A stretch of DNA of 64,000 bases from Pleomorphomonas sp. T1.2MG-36. GTDB taxonomy: Bacteria > Pseudomonadota > Alphaproteobacteria > Rhizobiales > Pleomorphomonadaceae. This document shows positions 17,719 through 27,765 of the stretch, in pieces. Where the stretch lies: positions 372,001 to 436,000 of the forward strand of contig NZ_CATNLY010000001.1 in the NCBI RefSeq assembly GCF_950100655.1, written 5' to 3'. The position numbers were made by a program, and so were the translations under genes. Numbering within the stretch: position 1 is the stretch's first letter; each line of letters starts with the position of its first letter. Below the pieces are notes generated by a model. The model did not search any database. It was not told the origin of the DNA and worked only from the letters and a program-made list of their open reading frames with translations.

Positions 17719-18396
17719 TTACCCCTCGAAGGACGCCCTGCCCCCATGGGCTGCCGACCACTCGGCCGGGGCGTGCAGGAACGTCTCGACTTCCGCCAGC
17801 ATCGCCGCCGGGAAGCGGTTCGAGGCCTTGGCTTCGGCCAACACGTCCCACCAGGTGGCCAGCGCATGCAGCGTGATGCCGTCGGCGGCCAGCACCTCGG
17901 TCGAGGACGGGAAGATGCCGTAGTGGAACACGACGAAGGCGTGGCTCACCTGGAGGCCGGCATCGCGCATCGCCTTGGTGAAGATCAGCTTGGAGCGACC
18001 ATCGGAGGCGAGATCCTCGACCAGGATGGCGCGGGCGCCTTCCTTGACGTCACCTTCGATCTGGGCGTTGCGGCCGAAGCCCTTCGGCTTCTTGCGGACA
18101 TAGAGCATCGGCAATTCCAGCCGGTCGGACAGCCAGGCGGCAAAGGGAATGCCCGCCGTCTCGCCACCGGCCACGGCATCGAGCGACTCGGCGCCGATTT
18201 CCGAGAGAATGATCTCCTCGGCAAATGACATCAGCCGCTTGCGCAGGCGCGGGAAGGAAATGAGCTTGCGGCAGTCGGTGTAGACCGGGCTCGCCCAGCC
18301 GGAGGTGAAGATATACGGCTTTTCCGGATTGAACTGGATCGCCTCGACCTCCAGCAGAAGGCGGGCGGTCTCGCGGGCGATGAACGACTTGTCCAT
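17719..18396 (-). CDS. pyrE: Orotate phosphoribosyltransferase
   Basis: The 225-residue protein converts orotate plus PRPP to OMP. The PRPP-binding motif appears as [14 protein letters not shown], with [18 protein letters not shown] and [13 protein letters not shown] in front, and [16 protein letters not shown] near the N-terminus. The ATG at 18396 is used; the longer open frame has no family sequence. This is the long alphaproteobacterial PyrE form with a C-terminal extension. Confidence 0.95.
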   Translation of the reverse strand: MDKSFIARETARLLLEVEAIQFNPEKPYIFTSGWASPVYTDCRKLISFPRLRKRLMSFAEEIILSEIGAESLDAVAGGETAGIPFAAWLSDRLELPMLYVRKKPKGFGRNAQIEGDVKEGARAILVEDLASDGRSKLIFTKAMRDAGLQVSHAFVVFHYGIFPSSTEVLAADGITLHALATWWDVLAEAKASNRFPAAMLAEVETFLHAPAEWSAAHGGRASFEG

Positions 18397-18582
18397 AGAC
18401 GGGTCCCCTAGCTGATTTGCCCGGCCATAGCACAGCTTGCCCGCCCTGTCCCGCCTTTCACCGAACGACAATGCGAAACGGCGGCCCTTCCCCCAGGAAG
18501 AACCGCCGTCAGTTGCCCATTGCTTCGGGCATGCAATATCCAGATCGTTCCGCGGGGCCCGTTCCGGGGCCGGCCGCGTCGA

Positions 18583-18849
18583 TCAATGCAACGAAATCCA
18601 CTCGCGCGCCTGGCGCTGGGCAGCCGCGACCTCGAGCGACGACATTTCGTCGGCGAGTTCACGGCGATAGCGGGCGGCACTCTCGGAACCACGGAAGGCG
18701 GCGATGTTGAACCACTTGTGCGCTTCGATGAGGTTCTGCTCGACGTCACGCCCCACGGCATACATCACGCCGAGTTCGTAAAGAATGTCGCTGGTGGCAC
18801 CGGCGCCGCCGGCAAGTTGATCGATCGAGTTCAGTTCAAGACGAGCCAT
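18583..18849 (-). CDS. Small SEL1/TPR-like repeat protein
   Basis: The 88-residue product contains one SEL1-like unit: ILYELGVMYAVGRDVEQNLIEAHKWFNIAAFRGSESA has the usual LGxxY..G..V..n..EAxKWFn.AA.rG pattern. A second partial helix follows. AGGGA lies 8 bp upstream of the ATG. Short single-SEL1 proteins of this kind are common in this bacterial group; the function is unknown but is usually protein-protein contact. Confidence 0.8.
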   Translation of the reverse strand: MARLELNSIDQLAGGAGATSDILYELGVMYAVGRDVEQNLIEAHKWFNIAAFRGSESAARYRRELADEMSSLEVAAAQRQAREWISLH

Positions 18850-19194
18850 GATCATATTCCCTGTTCTGTATACCTGATGTCTTCTGCCTCGTTTCTTCGT
18901 CTTCCGAAGATGTGATCATGCTGCGCCAATTGATTAAAAAGCAGATTAAATTGCAGACTTAACGAGAGGACAACAACAGCTGAATCGAACGTTACCTTTA
19001 ACGTCCATCAACCATGGATTCTCCGGACTTTCGCCATTTCGGGGCGAACACATCCCGAGCGTTGCTTCACCCGTGGAAACCATGGATTCACCATGGATAG
19101 AGCTCGCCATAAAAATCTCTGGACTACGAAAAGCAAAACCGCCCCGGCCGAAACGGTCGGAGCGGTCATGAAAGAGCCTGATAACTTGGTGGGA
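18850..19194. other. Intergenic region with AT-rich stretch
   Basis: No convincing gene. The part just upstream of the SEL1 gene is AT-rich (around 18930-18965) and probably holds its promoter. The words CCATGGATTC and CCATGGAT recur at about 19010, 19080 and 19090 without a clear structure. A short plus-strand ORF starting at 19093 runs antisense into the GST gene and is not supported. Confidence 0.5.
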
Positions 19195-19902
19195 TCAGCG
19201 GGCGCGCTGGTTGAACAGCACCTTCTGCGCTTCCTTGTCGTCGGCGAGATTGCTCGGCGGCGTCGGCGCGGTGATGGCCTGGGCCTTCGCAGCGGCAGGC
19301 CGGCTTGACACCCGATCGATCCACGCCATTACGTTCGGGAACTCGGCCGACTTAATGTCCTGCCGCTCCCAGCCGCGCGCCCAGCCGACGCAAGCCATGT
19401 CGACAATGGAGTAGTCGCCACAGACATACTCCTTGCCGGCGAGCTGCTTTTCGAGCACGCCATAAAGACGGTGCGTCTCGTCCCGATAGCGCTTGATGGC
19501 GTAGGGAAGCTTCTCTGGCGCGTAGATCGCAAAATGATGGTTCTGACCGAGCATCGGGCCGAAGCCGGCCATCTGCCACATCAGCCACTGCTCCACCTCG
19601 ACACGGCTGCGCTCGTCTTGCGGATAGAACTTGCCGAACTTGCGGCCGAGATAGAGAAGGATGGCACCGGACTCGAACACCGAGATCGGCTTGCCGTCCG
19701 GCCCTTCGGGATCAACGATGGCCGGCATCTTGTTGTTGGGCGAGATCGCCAGGAAATCCGGCAGGAACTGGTCGCCCTTGCCGATGTTGACGAAATGCAG
19801 ATTGTAGGGAACGCCGAGTTCCTCAAGCAGGATGGTGATCTTGTGGCCATTCGGCGTCGGCCAATAGTAGAGATCGATCGGCTTGGTCTGGGTCACGGTC
19901 AT
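19195..19902 (-). CDS. Glutathione S-transferase family protein (YfcG/YghU-like)
   Basis: The 235-residue protein has an N-terminal thioredoxin fold (IDLYYWPTPNGHKITILLEELGVPY; NNKMPAIVD with the cis-Pro; VFESGAILLYLG with the GSH-binding Glu-Ser) and an all-helical C-terminal domain (DYSIVDMACVGWARGW with the N-capping box). The TPNGHK block and lack of a catalytic Ser/Tyr at the usual place resemble the Nu-class disulfide-bond oxidoreductases. The start is ATG 19902. Confidence 0.9.
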   Translation of the reverse strand: MTVTQTKPIDLYYWPTPNGHKITILLEELGVPYNLHFVNIGKGDQFLPDFLAISPNNKMPAIVDPEGPDGKPISVFESGAILLYLGRKFGKFYPQDERSRVEVEQWLMWQMAGFGPMLGQNHHFAIYAPEKLPYAIKRYRDETHRLYGVLEKQLAGKEYVCGDYSIVDMACVGWARGWERQDIKSAEFPNVMAWIDRVSSRPAAAKAQAITAPTPPSNLADDKEAQKVLFNQRAR

Positions 19903-19999
19903 CGGCTTCTCCTCGCCCGTTTCCGAAGTCGGTTTGAGAATGGGCAGCATATTGGTTGCCCTTGACGACGAAAAGAGGCCACAGATGAACTTGGCGTGT

Positions 20000-20296
20000 T
20001 CAGGCGGAGGGGACGGCCGTCTCCCCTTCGATCACGACCCCGATTTCCAATCCATCGCGTCGGATGATCCGGATGTGGTAGCGCCGATGGTCCGCTTCGT
20101 CCTCGAGCTCAAGGTCGAGCGGCAGCGGTCGTGTCTCGGCCAGAACCAGCTTGGCGCCTCTCGCCGAGCGGTCGCGGATCAGGCAGTCGGCGAGCCGCCG
20201 CCCCTCGCGACTCCTCAGGATGCCGCCCCTGAGGCGCGTCCTGTGGCGATCTTCCCGGCGGCGGTCGCCGGTATCGGATTGAGATGAATCGGTCAT
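20000..20296 (-). CDS. PilZ-domain protein
   Basis: The 98-residue protein has DRRREDRHRTRLRGGI, matching the RxxxR c-di-GMP binding motif of PilZ domains, and CLIRDRSARGAKLVL matching the D/NxSxxG motif. It probably binds cyclic di-GMP. It lies just beyond MotB and MotA in the same orientation, which suggests a role in motor control, by analogy with YcgR; this is inference from position. Confidence 0.85.
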   Translation of the reverse strand: MTDSSQSDTGDRRREDRHRTRLRGGILRSREGRRLADCLIRDRSARGAKLVLAETRPLPLDLELEDEADHRRYHIRIIRRDGLEIGVVIEGETAVPSA

Positions 20297-20362
20297 TGGG
20301 CGGCCCCGTCGGATTACATCCGGCGGAGCCTCGATCCGATCGCTTGTCCCAGCCTTGCGGGA

Positions 20363-21226
20363 TCAGAACGGGCTCTCGCTCGGAAGCGCGGGGGCTTCCT
20401 TGAGGAGCACCAGCTCGACGCGGCGATTGCCGGAGAGGAAGGGATCGTCCGGGAACATCGGGTCCTTGTCAGCGACGCCGATCACCTGGGCGAGGCTGCC
20501 CGGACCGAGGCCGAAGCTGCCGAGGATTCCCGCCGTGGCAAGGGCTCGCTCGGTGGACAACTGCCAGGCGGCGGCACCGGGAACGGCCATATCTCCGGTC
20601 GATTCGGTATGGCCGATGATCTGCAGGCGGCCCGGCATCTGCTGGATGACCGGCGCGATGCGCGACAGCAAGATCTTCATGCGGTCGGTCGGCTCGCTCG
20701 ACTGTGAGGCGAACATCGGTCGACCATCCTGGTCGATGATCGAGATGTGAAGGCCATCCTCGGCAACGTTGAGGATGATCTGCTTGGAAAGCTCCGCGTA
20801 GTCGGGCAAATCCTGCAAAGCCTGCCGCAGCGACTCGGACGCGGTGAGGTATTCGCGCGGCTTGCTCTCGGCGGCTTTCTCGAACCGGTTGGTGTTCACC
20901 TCCGGTCCCTGCTTCTCGTACTGATCGTTGAAGTCGGTGGCGAACTCCACCGCGTCCGACAGCGACATCGGCTGAACGTTGCGCAGGTACTTTCTCTCCG
21001 GCATGCCGTTTTGTTCGATCATGCCGGCAGGCCGCTGCACCGACTGGTAGCCGAAGGCGTCGCGCATCGACCCGGCCGCTTCGTGCAGCTTCTGCTCGTC
21101 CTGGCTGGAGAAGGAGACGATCATCACGAAGAGCGCCATGAGAAGGCTCATCAGATCGGCAAACGTGATGACCCATGGCGCGCCGCCATGCCCGCCACCG
21201 CCGCCCCCCTTCTTCTTGCCGCTCAT
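20363..21226 (-). CDS. motB: Flagellar motor stator protein MotB-like
   Basis: The 287-residue protein has a short Gly-rich cytoplasmic start, one membrane segment APWVITFADLMSLLMALFVM with the ion-binding Asp (about residue 24), and a C-terminal OmpA/MotB peptidoglycan-binding domain (RLQIIGHTES; LSTERALATAGIL; GNRRVEL). It pairs with the MotA gene 37 bp upstream in the same operon. The short length is like PomB/MotB of the gamma type rather than the longer rhizobial flagellar-cluster MotB. Confidence 0.9.
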   Translation of the reverse strand: MSGKKKGGGGGGHGGAPWVITFADLMSLLMALFVMIVSFSSQDEQKLHEAAGSMRDAFGYQSVQRPAGMIEQNGMPERKYLRNVQPMSLSDAVEFATDFNDQYEKQGPEVNTNRFEKAAESKPREYLTASESLRQALQDLPDYAELSKQIILNVAEDGLHISIIDQDGRPMFASQSSEPTDRMKILLSRIAPVIQQMPGRLQIIGHTESTGDMAVPGAAAWQLSTERALATAGILGSFGLGPGSLAQVIGVADKDPMFPDDPFLSGNRRVELVLLKEAPALPSESPF

Positions 21227-21263
21227 GCTGCCGCCCTTCCGTTTCTGCGCTCACCCAGGCCCG

Positions 21264-22043
21264 TCAGGCCGCTTCCTTCTCGGCCTCGGCCTTGGCGCGA
21301 TGCTTGAGCGGCAGGTAGGAAAGCAGTTCCTCGTGCACCTGCTTCGGGCTCTTGTTCTCGCGGATCAGCAGAACCGCGTCGATGATCATCGACTGAATTT
21401 CCGCCTCGTGGTTGGCGCGGTTGGCGAGCTTGTCCGAAATCGGACAGGCCATGACGTTGGCAACCACCGCTCCATAGAGAGTCGTCAACAAGGCGATCGA
21501 CATGGCCGGGCCGATCTGCTTGGGGTCGGACATATGGGCGAACAGCGAAACGAGGCCGATGATCGTGCCCACCATGCCCATGCCAGGAGCTGCCTCACCG
21601 ATCTTGGCCCACGCCACGTGCCCCATATGCAGACGCTCGTGCTGCAAGTCGCGTTCCCGTTCCAACACGTGCTGAATGGTCTCGCCCGAATAGCCGTCGG
21701 CGATCATCTGGATCGCCTTCTGGAGAAACGGCTCGTCGATTTCCAGCTTTTCAAGGCCGAGCGGCCCCTGCTTGCGCGCCACTTCGGCGATCTCGGTCAA
21801 TTGGTCGAGCAGATGGAAAGTGTCGTGGGTCTTGTACATGACGGCTTCCTTGAAGCCGCCGAACACCGCCCCGGGGAAGGTCTTCAGCGTGTAGCGGCCT
21901 AGAACGGCCACCAGAGCACCGACGATCACGACGTTGGTCGCCAGAAGGTTCATGAACATCATGATGTTCGAACCTTCAAGCACAACGGCCATGTAAAGCA
22001 CGCCGAAGCCGCCGAAAACACCGAGAAGGGTTGCAATATCCAT
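21264..22043 (-). CDS. motA: Flagellar motor stator protein MotA/PomA-like
   Basis: The 259-residue protein starts MDIATLLGVFGGFGVLYMAVV and has four membrane segments. Segments 3-4 contain EAAPGMGMVGTIIGLVSLFAHM and ALLTTLYGAVVANVMACPI, the conserved Pro/Thr-containing channel helices. The charged cytoplasmic loop contains RERDLQHERLH. It forms the ion channel with MotB. ATG 22043 is preferred over the upstream in-frame ATG at 22073. Confidence 0.92.
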   Translation of the reverse strand: MDIATLLGVFGGFGVLYMAVVLEGSNIMMFMNLLATNVVIVGALVAVLGRYTLKTFPGAVFGGFKEAVMYKTHDTFHLLDQLTEIAEVARKQGPLGLEKLEIDEPFLQKAIQMIADGYSGETIQHVLERERDLQHERLHMGHVAWAKIGEAAPGMGMVGTIIGLVSLFAHMSDPKQIGPAMSIALLTTLYGAVVANVMACPISDKLANRANHEAEIQSMIIDAVLLIRENKSPKQVHEELLSYLPLKHRAKAEAEKEAA

Positions 22044-22180
22044 CGGTCGCTCAGACCGGGGGGAATGAGACATACATGGCAGCTTGCGCTGCTGAGCCCC
22101 GGCCTGCCGACATTAAGGATGATGGGGATAAGGCAGGCTTAACGAACAGGGTTAACCAAACCTTCCGCCGCATAGCAAAT

Positions 22181-22200
22181 GGGCGGCCCGAAGGCCGCCC
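22181..22200 (-). terminator. gatB terminator with TTCG loop
   Basis: On the minus strand GGGCGGCC-TTCG-GGCCGCCC is a perfect 8-bp stem closed by a TTCG tetraloop, followed by ATTTGC. It lies 51 bp past the gatB stop and should end the gatCAB transcript. The T run is short. Confidence 0.7.
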
Positions 22201-22250
22201 AGCCGCAAATTGCCTTTGAAGAACGGCAGCTTGTGCCGCCCCTTCCCAGA

Positions 22251-23729
22251 TCACTCGATGCCGAGCTTCCGCTTGACGAGATCGTTGACGGCCTGCGGAT
22301 TGGCCTTGCCACCGGTGGCCTTCATCACCTGCCCGACGAACCAGCCGCTGAGCGTCGGCTTGGCCTTGGCCTGTTCGGCCTTGTCGGGATTGGCGGCGAT
22401 CACCTCGTCGACCGCCTTCTCGATGGCGCCCGTGTCGGTAACCTGCTTCAGGCCACGCTCCTCGACCAGCTTCTTCGGATCGCCGCCTTCGGTGTAGACG
22501 ATCTCGAACAGGTCCTTGGCGATCTTGCCGGAGATCGTACCGTCACCGATCAGGTCGACGATGGCGCCGAGCTGGTCGGGAGCAACCGGCGACTCCTCGA
22601 TGCCCTTGCCGTCCTTGTTGAGGCGACCGAACAGCTCGTTGATCATGAAATTGGCGACGGCCTTGCCATCGCGGTTCTTGGCGACCTGCTCATAATAGTC
22701 AGCCGAAGCGCGCTCCAGCGTCAGCACCATGGCATCGTAGGGCGTGATGCCGTAATCGGCGACGAAACGCGACTTCTTTTCGTCCGGCAGTTCGGGCAGG
22801 CCGGCCTTCAGGGTCTCCACCCAGACCGGGTCGAGTTCGAGCGGCAGAAGATCCGGATCGGGGAAGTAGCGGTAGTCGTGCGCCTCTTCCTTGGAGCGCA
22901 TCGAGCGCGTTTCGCCCTTGCCCGGATCGTAGAGCCGGGTCTCCTGGTCAATCTTGCCACCGTCCTCGAGGATGCCGATCTGCCGGCGCGCCTCGAACTC
23001 CACCGCTTGCGCGGCGAAACGCATCGAATTGACGTTCTTGATCTCGCAACGCGTACCGAGCGGGTCGCCGGGCTTACGCACGGAAACGTTGATATCGGCC
23101 CGCATGGAGCCTTCTTCCATGTTGCCGTCACAGGTGCCGAGATACCGCAGGATGGTGCGAAGCTTGGCGAGATAGGCCTTCACCTCCTCCGACGAGCGGA
23201 GGTCCGGCTTGGAGACGATCTCCATCAGCGCCACGCCGGACCGGTTGAGGTCGACGAAGGACATGGTCGGATGCTGGTCGTGGATCGACTTGCCGGCATC
23301 CTGCTCAAGATGCAGCCGTTCGATGCCGATCTCCACCACGCCTTCCGGCATGTCGAGCAGAACCTTGCCCTCGCCCACGATCGGCTGCTTGTACTGGCTG
23401 ATCTGGTAGCCCTGCGGCAGATCCGGGTAGAAATAGTTCTTCCGGTCGAACACGGAGTAGAGATTGATCGCGGCCTTGAGGCCGAGGCCGGTACGGACCG
23501 CCTGAGCGATACATTCCTCGTTGATCACCGGCAGCATGCCGGGCATCGCCGCGTCGACGAGCGAGACGTGCATGTTCGGCTCGGCGCCAAAGACCGCCGA
23601 CGCGCCGGAAAACAGCTTGGCGTTGGAGGTGACCTGCGCATGCACTTCGAGGCCGATGATGACCTCCCAGTCGCCGGTGGCGCCCTTGATGAGTTTTTTG
23701 GGGTCGGGGGTGCGGACAGCCATGTTCAT
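22251..23729 (-). CDS. gatB: Asp-tRNA(Asn)/Glu-tRNA(Gln) amidotransferase subunit B
   Basis: About 492 residues. GatB blocks: [26 protein letters not shown] ([15 protein letters not shown]), [38 protein letters not shown], and the C-terminal YqeY-like tail. GatB activates and amidates mischarged tRNA together with GatA and GatC. GGGGAGA lies upstream of ATG 23729, 14 bp after the gatA stop. A second ATG at 23723 is possible. Confidence 0.96.
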   Translation of the reverse strand: MNMAVRTPDPKKLIKGATGDWEVIIGLEVHAQVTSNAKLFSGASAVFGAEPNMHVSLVDAAMPGMLPVINEECIAQAVRTGLGLKAAINLYSVFDRKNYFYPDLPQGYQISQYKQPIVGEGKVLLDMPEGVVEIGIERLHLEQDAGKSIHDQHPTMSFVDLNRSGVALMEIVSKPDLRSSEEVKAYLAKLRTILRYLGTCDGNMEEGSMRADINVSVRKPGDPLGTRCEIKNVNSMRFAAQAVEFEARRQIGILEDGGKIDQETRLYDPGKGETRSMRSKEEAHDYRYFPDPDLLPLELDPVWVETLKAGLPELPDEKKSRFVADYGITPYDAMVLTLERASADYYEQVAKNRDGKAVANFMINELFGRLNKDGKGIEESPVAPDQLGAIVDLIGDGTISGKIAKDLFEIVYTEGGDPKKLVEERGLKQVTDTGAIEKAVDEVIAANPDKAEQAKAKPTLSGWFVGQVMKATGGKANPQAVNDLVKRKLGIE

Positions 23730-23743
23730 GTTCTTCTCTCCCC

Positions 23744-25219
23744 TTACCACCACTGCGCCGGGCTGAAGGTACCGACGGCCTTCTCGATCGCCGACCCCAA
23801 GGTGAACAGCGTCTCCTCGTCGAACGGCCGGCCGATCAGCTGCAGGCCGAGCGGCAGTCCTTCGGCGGACAATCCGGCCGGTACGGCGAGGCCCGGCAAG
23901 CCGGCCATGTTGACCGTCACCGTGAATACGTCGTTGAGGTACATCTCCACCGGATCGGCGTCGGCCTTCTCTCCGATGCCAAAGGCGGCCGAGGGCGTGG
24001 CCGGCGTCAGGATCGCGTCGACGCCAGCGGCGTAGACCTGCTCGAAATCGCGTTTGATCAGCGTGCGCACCTTCTGGGCGCGCAGATAGTAGGCGTCGTA
24101 GTAACCGGCCGACAGCACGTAGGTACCGATCAGAATGCGGCGCTTCACTTCGTCACCGAAACCGGCGGCCCGGGTATTCTCGTACATGTCGATGATATCG
24201 GAACCCGGCACGCGCAGGCCGTAGCGGACGCCATCGTAACGGGCGAGGTTCGACGAAGCCTCGGCCGGCGCCACGATATAGTAGGCCGGAAGAGCGTACT
24301 TGGTATGTGGCAGCGAAATGTCGACGATCTCGGCTCCTGCCTCGCGCAGAATGTCGATACCCTTCTGCCAAAGCGCGTCGATCTCGGCCGACATGCCCTC
24401 CAGGCGGTATTCCCTGGGAATTCCGATCCTGAGGCCCTTCACCGACTTGCCGACGGCAGCCTCGTAGTCGGGAACGGGGACGTCGACCGAGGTCGTGTCC
24501 TTGGGATCGACCGAAGCCATCGACTTCAGCAAGATCGCCGCGTCGCGCACGTCACGGGCAATCGGGCCGGCCTGATCGAGCGACGATGCGAAGGCGACGA
24601 GCCCCCAGCGCGAGCAGCGCCCGTAGGTCGGCTTGATGCCGGCGGTGCCGGTGAACGCCGCCGGCTGACGGATCGAGCCGCCCGTGTCGGTCGCCGTCGC
24701 GCCAAGGCAGAGGCGCGCGGCAACGGCCGCGGCCGAACCGCCCGAGGATCCGCCGGGCACCAGATTGACGTCGGAGCCATTGCGCCGCCAGGGATTGACC
24801 ACCGAACCGTAATGGCTGGTTTCGTTGGACGAGCCCATGGCGAACTCGTCCATGTTGAGCTTGCCCAGCATGACGGCGCCGTCGGCCCACAGATTGGCGC
24901 TGACCGTGCTCTCGTACGGCGGCTTGAAGCCGTCGAGAATGTGGCTGCAGGCCTGGGTGTGAACGCCCTTGGTGGCGTAGAGGTCCTTGATGCCAAGCGG
25001 CAGACCCTCGAGCGGCCCGGCCTTTCCGGCCACGATCCGCGCATCGGACGCCTTGGCCATGTCGCGCGCCATCTCCGGCGTCTCGGCGACGTAGGCATTG
25101 AGCACGCGCGCCTCTTCCATGGCGGCGACATAGGCGTCCGTCAGCTCGACGGCGGTGAAGGACTTGGCCTTCAGCGCATCGCGCGCCTCGGCAAGGGTAA
25201 GTGAGGTGAGATCGGTCAC
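23744..25219 (-). CDS. gatA: Asp-tRNA(Asn)/Glu-tRNA(Gln) amidotransferase subunit A
   Basis: The 491-residue amidase-signature enzyme releases ammonia from glutamine for GatB. The catalytic Lys lies in LPLGIKDLY, the signature Gly/Ser stretch [15 protein letters not shown] holds the cis-Ser and [12 protein letters not shown] the nucleophile Ser. It starts with GTG at 25219. The order gatC-gatA-gatB with short gaps marks one operon. Confidence 0.96.
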   Translation of the reverse strand: MTDLTSLTLAEARDALKAKSFTAVELTDAYVAAMEEARVLNAYVAETPEMARDMAKASDARIVAGKAGPLEGLPLGIKDLYATKGVHTQACSHILDGFKPPYESTVSANLWADGAVMLGKLNMDEFAMGSSNETSHYGSVVNPWRRNGSDVNLVPGGSSGGSAAAVAARLCLGATATDTGGSIRQPAAFTGTAGIKPTYGRCSRWGLVAFASSLDQAGPIARDVRDAAILLKSMASVDPKDTTSVDVPVPDYEAAVGKSVKGLRIGIPREYRLEGMSAEIDALWQKGIDILREAGAEIVDISLPHTKYALPAYYIVAPAEASSNLARYDGVRYGLRVPGSDIIDMYENTRAAGFGDEVKRRILIGTYVLSAGYYDAYYLRAQKVRTLIKRDFEQVYAAGVDAILTPATPSAAFGIGEKADADPVEMYLNDVFTVTVNMAGLPGLAVPAGLSAEGLPLGLQLIGRPFDEETLFTLGSAIEKAVGTFSPAQWW

Positions 25220-25264
25220 TGCGGAAATCCCGAAAAATCGTGAGAAACCGGTGTCTGGCGGGAG

Positions 25265-25552
25265 TTACTCGACCACCTTGGGCACCAGGAAGAAGTTGTC
25301 CTCGGAGACGGGGGCGTTGGCCGTGATGGCCACGGCATCCTCCCCATCGGTGACGACATCCTGTCTGCGGCGCATCTTCACCGACACTACGGAGGTCATC
25401 GGCTCGACGCCGGCAACGTCGACCTCGTTCAATTGCTCTACGAATCCGAGAATGGAATTGAGCTCATTGGTCATGCGCTCCGCCTCGTCATTTGTGACCT
25501 TGATCCTGGCGAGACGCGCAACGCGGCGCACGGTAGCCGTATCCACGGACAT
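25265..25552 (-). CDS. gatC: Asp-tRNA(Asn)/Glu-tRNA(Gln) amidotransferase subunit C
   Basis: The 95-residue protein starts [17 protein letters not shown] and continues with the [23 protein letters not shown] block and the end [13 protein letters not shown], as in GatC. It stabilises the GatA-GatB contact. ATG 25552 follows AGGGAATCTAC at suitable spacing. It is the first gene of the gatCAB operon. Confidence 0.96.
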   Translation of the reverse strand: MSVDTATVRRVARLARIKVTNDEAERMTNELNSILGFVEQLNEVDVAGVEPMTSVVSVKMRRRQDVVTDGEDAVAITANAPVSEDNFFLVPKVVE

Positions 25553-25995
25553 GTAGATTCCCTCGAACAGACTGGAATGTCCCGCGTATAGCACCGGTCG
25601 CGCCCCGGAGCCACCCGCTTCCTCATGCCTCCGATGTCGCGACGGGCAATTTGGTGCCAATCCGTAAGTGAGTCGCACCGCCCGGCGCGCCACAACCTCG
25701 AAGAGAGGTCGCCATGTGCGATGAAGCCCTTCGGACCTCTCTGGAAGCCTGGCAACCCGGTGCGACGTCCCTTATACGCGACCGCTCGCTTAACATATTG
25801 ATCCATACGAATATTTTAAACTGCCACCTGCGAGGGCAGTTCTTTTATCCTGACCCGTCTTTGCAAAGTTCTGCTTTCTGAACTGCGATTGGCGGGAATC
25901 CGTTGTTTTTTCATTGATGAATTCGACAAAAGCGGTCTATGAGTTCCCGGCTTTTCAAGGCGACCTTGCCTCTTTTCAGGTATACCAAGCGTATC
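25553..25995. other. Divergent intergenic region gatC / GGDEF gene
   Basis: About 440 bp without a supported gene. It must hold the gatCAB promoter (minus) and the promoter of the GGDEF gene (plus). The GGDEF ORF is open from an ATG at 25939, so part of this stretch could be coding. The minus-strand ORFs here have no protein-like composition. I see no clear hairpins. Confidence 0.4.
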
Positions 25996-26883
25996 ATGCA
26001 CATCGTGCTCGTCGACGGCAGTCGAACCGGACTGATGATCCTGCAGAGGATGCTTGAACCTCGTGGTGACGACGTCGCTTATTTCACCGACGGTCGCGAG
26101 GCGCTTCACTACATTCAGTCGACGCCGCAAGCCGAGGTGCTGATTACCAGTTTCGAGATCGGCGGCGTTTCCGGCACCGAGCTGTGTTGGGAAGCGCGCC
26201 TCCTCGCCGATACCGGTCGGCCGCTTTACGTCATCGGCATGTCCGCCTCCAACGACGCGCAACATTCGATCGGCGTGCTCGACGCAGGCGCCGACGACTT
26301 CATGTCCAAGCCGCCGCGCCAGGACGAACTCAATGCCCGATTGAGGGTTGCCGAGCGAACGCTGATCATGCAGCGTCGGCTGATCGAAATGGCGACCGTC
26401 GATCCGCTCTCCGGCCTTTTCAATCGCGGCGCCTTCCGTCAGCGGTTCGACGCGGAAATCGCCGGTGCCGAGTTGGGCGGAACCTTCTCGCTCATTCTGT
26501 TCGACATCGACCACTTCAAGCATATCAACGACATCTATGGGCACGACGTCGGCGACGAGGTGATCCGTTCGGTCGGAACGCTGCGGGTGCCGCCGGACTC
26601 GCATTTCTCCCGCATCGGCGGCGAAGAGTTCGCCGTGATCCTGCCCAGCATCCCCATCGACGGCAGCGTCTCGGTCGCCGAATACTTGCGCGAGCAGGTC
26701 AACGCGCTCGCCATAGAACGCGGCGACGACACCATAAGGATCACCGCCAGTTTCGGCGTCGCCGAGTTTCGCCCCGGCGACACGGTCAATGACCTGTACC
26801 GACGCGCCGATTCCGCGCTCTACCAGGCAAAGAACACCGGTCGCGACCGCGTGTCGGCCACCTCGCCGGAAATCGTCTCCTGA
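25996..26883 (+). CDS. Diguanylate cyclase with atypical receiver domain
   Basis: About 295 residues from ATG 25996 (MHIVLVDGSRTGLM...); an in-frame ATG at 25939 would add 19 residues. Residues 1-120 form a receiver domain, but the phospho-acceptor position has Ser (ITSFEIGG instead of TDxxMP) and one acidic-pocket residue is Gly (VDGS); the Thr/Ser and Lys (MSKPP) positions remain. A GGDEF domain follows: FDIDHFKHINDIYGHDVGD and GGEEF at about 208-212. An RxxD inhibitory site is not seen in the usual place. It probably makes cyclic di-GMP without phosphorelay control. Confidence 0.88.
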   Translation: MHIVLVDGSRTGLMILQRMLEPRGDDVAYFTDGREALHYIQSTPQAEVLITSFEIGGVSGTELCWEARLLADTGRPLYVIGMSASNDAQHSIGVLDAGADDFMSKPPRQDELNARLRVAERTLIMQRRLIEMATVDPLSGLFNRGAFRQRFDAEIAGAELGGTFSLILFDIDHFKHINDIYGHDVGDEVIRSVGTLRVPPDSHFSRIGGEEFAVILPSIPIDGSVSVAEYLREQVNALAIERGDDTIRITASFGVAEFRPGDTVNDLYRRADSALYQAKNTGRDRVSATSPEIVS

Positions 26884-26938
26884 CGTCGGCGCCGGAGCGT
26901 GATAGGGAGGGCCTCCCCCGCATGACGAGGCAGAACCG

Positions 26939-27433
26939 ATGAACGACGCCGAAGACCCCGTTACCTTCGTGGCCAACCTGGAACCGGGCCGGCGGCTGTT
27001 CGGCCTCGACCTCGGTACCAAGACCATCGGCATCGCCCTGTCCGACGAGCGGTTTCTGATCGCGACGCCGCTGGTGACCCTTTCCCGCGTCAAGTTCGGC
27101 AAGGATGCCGCCGCGCTGATCGAGCTCGCCGACAAACATGGCGTCGGCGCCTATGTCATGGGCCTTCCGATCAACATGGACGGCAGCGAGGGACCGCGGG
27201 CCCAGTCGACGCGCGCCTTTGCCCGCAACCTCGCCCCGCTCGATCGGCGCCCGCTCTTTTTCTGGGATGAGCGACTGTCGACGGCAGCCGTCACCCGCAC
27301 CCTTCTGGAGGCGGATGCTTCGCGCCGTCGGCGCGACGAAGTGGTCGACAAGCTCGCGGCGAGCTTCATTCTGCAAGGGTTTCTCGACCGCCTGCATCTC
27401 GCCGCGCGTGCCGATGACCCTCGCCGGCTTTAG
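26939..27433 (+). CDS. ruvX: Pre-16S rRNA nuclease YqgF
   Basis: The 164-residue RNase H-fold protein has FGLDLGTKTIGIALSDE (first catalytic Asp), VMGLPINMDGSEGPRA, and FFWDERLSTAAVTR (Glu) followed by DEVVDKLAASFILQGFLD (last Asp). This is YqgF/RuvX, which trims the 5' end of 16S rRNA. The start is ATG 26939. It ends 8 bp before the convergent LAB_N gene. Confidence 0.92.
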   Translation: MNDAEDPVTFVANLEPGRRLFGLDLGTKTIGIALSDERFLIATPLVTLSRVKFGKDAAALIELADKHGVGAYVMGLPINMDGSEGPRAQSTRAFARNLAPLDRRPLFFWDERLSTAAVTRTLLEADASRRRRDEVVDKLAASFILQGFLDRLHLAARADDPRRL

Positions 27434-27441
27434 GCGCCGGA

Positions 27442-27765
27442 TCAGTCGGGTGCCCGTTTCGTCGACTTGCGGATCAGCATCAGGTTCCGGATGTAGATGA
27501 GAAGGCCGAGCCCCTGCCCGGCGATGAACACCGGATCCTGCCGCGCGATCGAATAGACCAGCAGGAGGAAGCCGCCCCCCAGCGAAAAGATCCAGAAGGC
27601 GACCGGGATCACCGAGGCCTTGGCCTTCTCCGAGGCCAGCCACTGCACCACGAAGCGCATGGTGAACAGGAACTGGGCGACAAAGCCCAGGATGACCCAG
27701 AAATCGAGCTGTTTGACGAATACGTCGTGAAGCCAACCGGCGAATTGCGCGAGAAGATCAGTCAT
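27442..27765 (-). CDS. LAB_N-domain membrane protein (lipid-A-disaccharide synthase N-terminal-like)
   Basis: The 107-residue protein has three membrane segments and the LAB_N pattern FLFTMRFVVQWLASEKAKASVIPVAFW with FSLGGGFLLLVYSI and GLGLLIYIRNL. Stand-alone LAB_N proteins are usually encoded beside polyprenyl-phosphate glycosyltransferases and ArnT-like enzymes, as here, and are thought to support lipid-linked sugar transport or lipid A change. Its ATG at 27765 overlaps the stop of the upstream gene. Confidence 0.88.
   Translation of the reverse strand: MTDLLAQFAGWLHDVFVKQLDFWVILGFVAQFLFTMRFVVQWLASEKAKASVIPVAFWIFSLGGGFLLLVYSIARQDPVFIAGQGLGLLIYIRNLMLIRKSTKRAPD

Noticed and set aside
22179..24035. 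618-residue plus-strand ORF
   Set aside because: Antisense to gatB and a good gatB terminator; no domain content.
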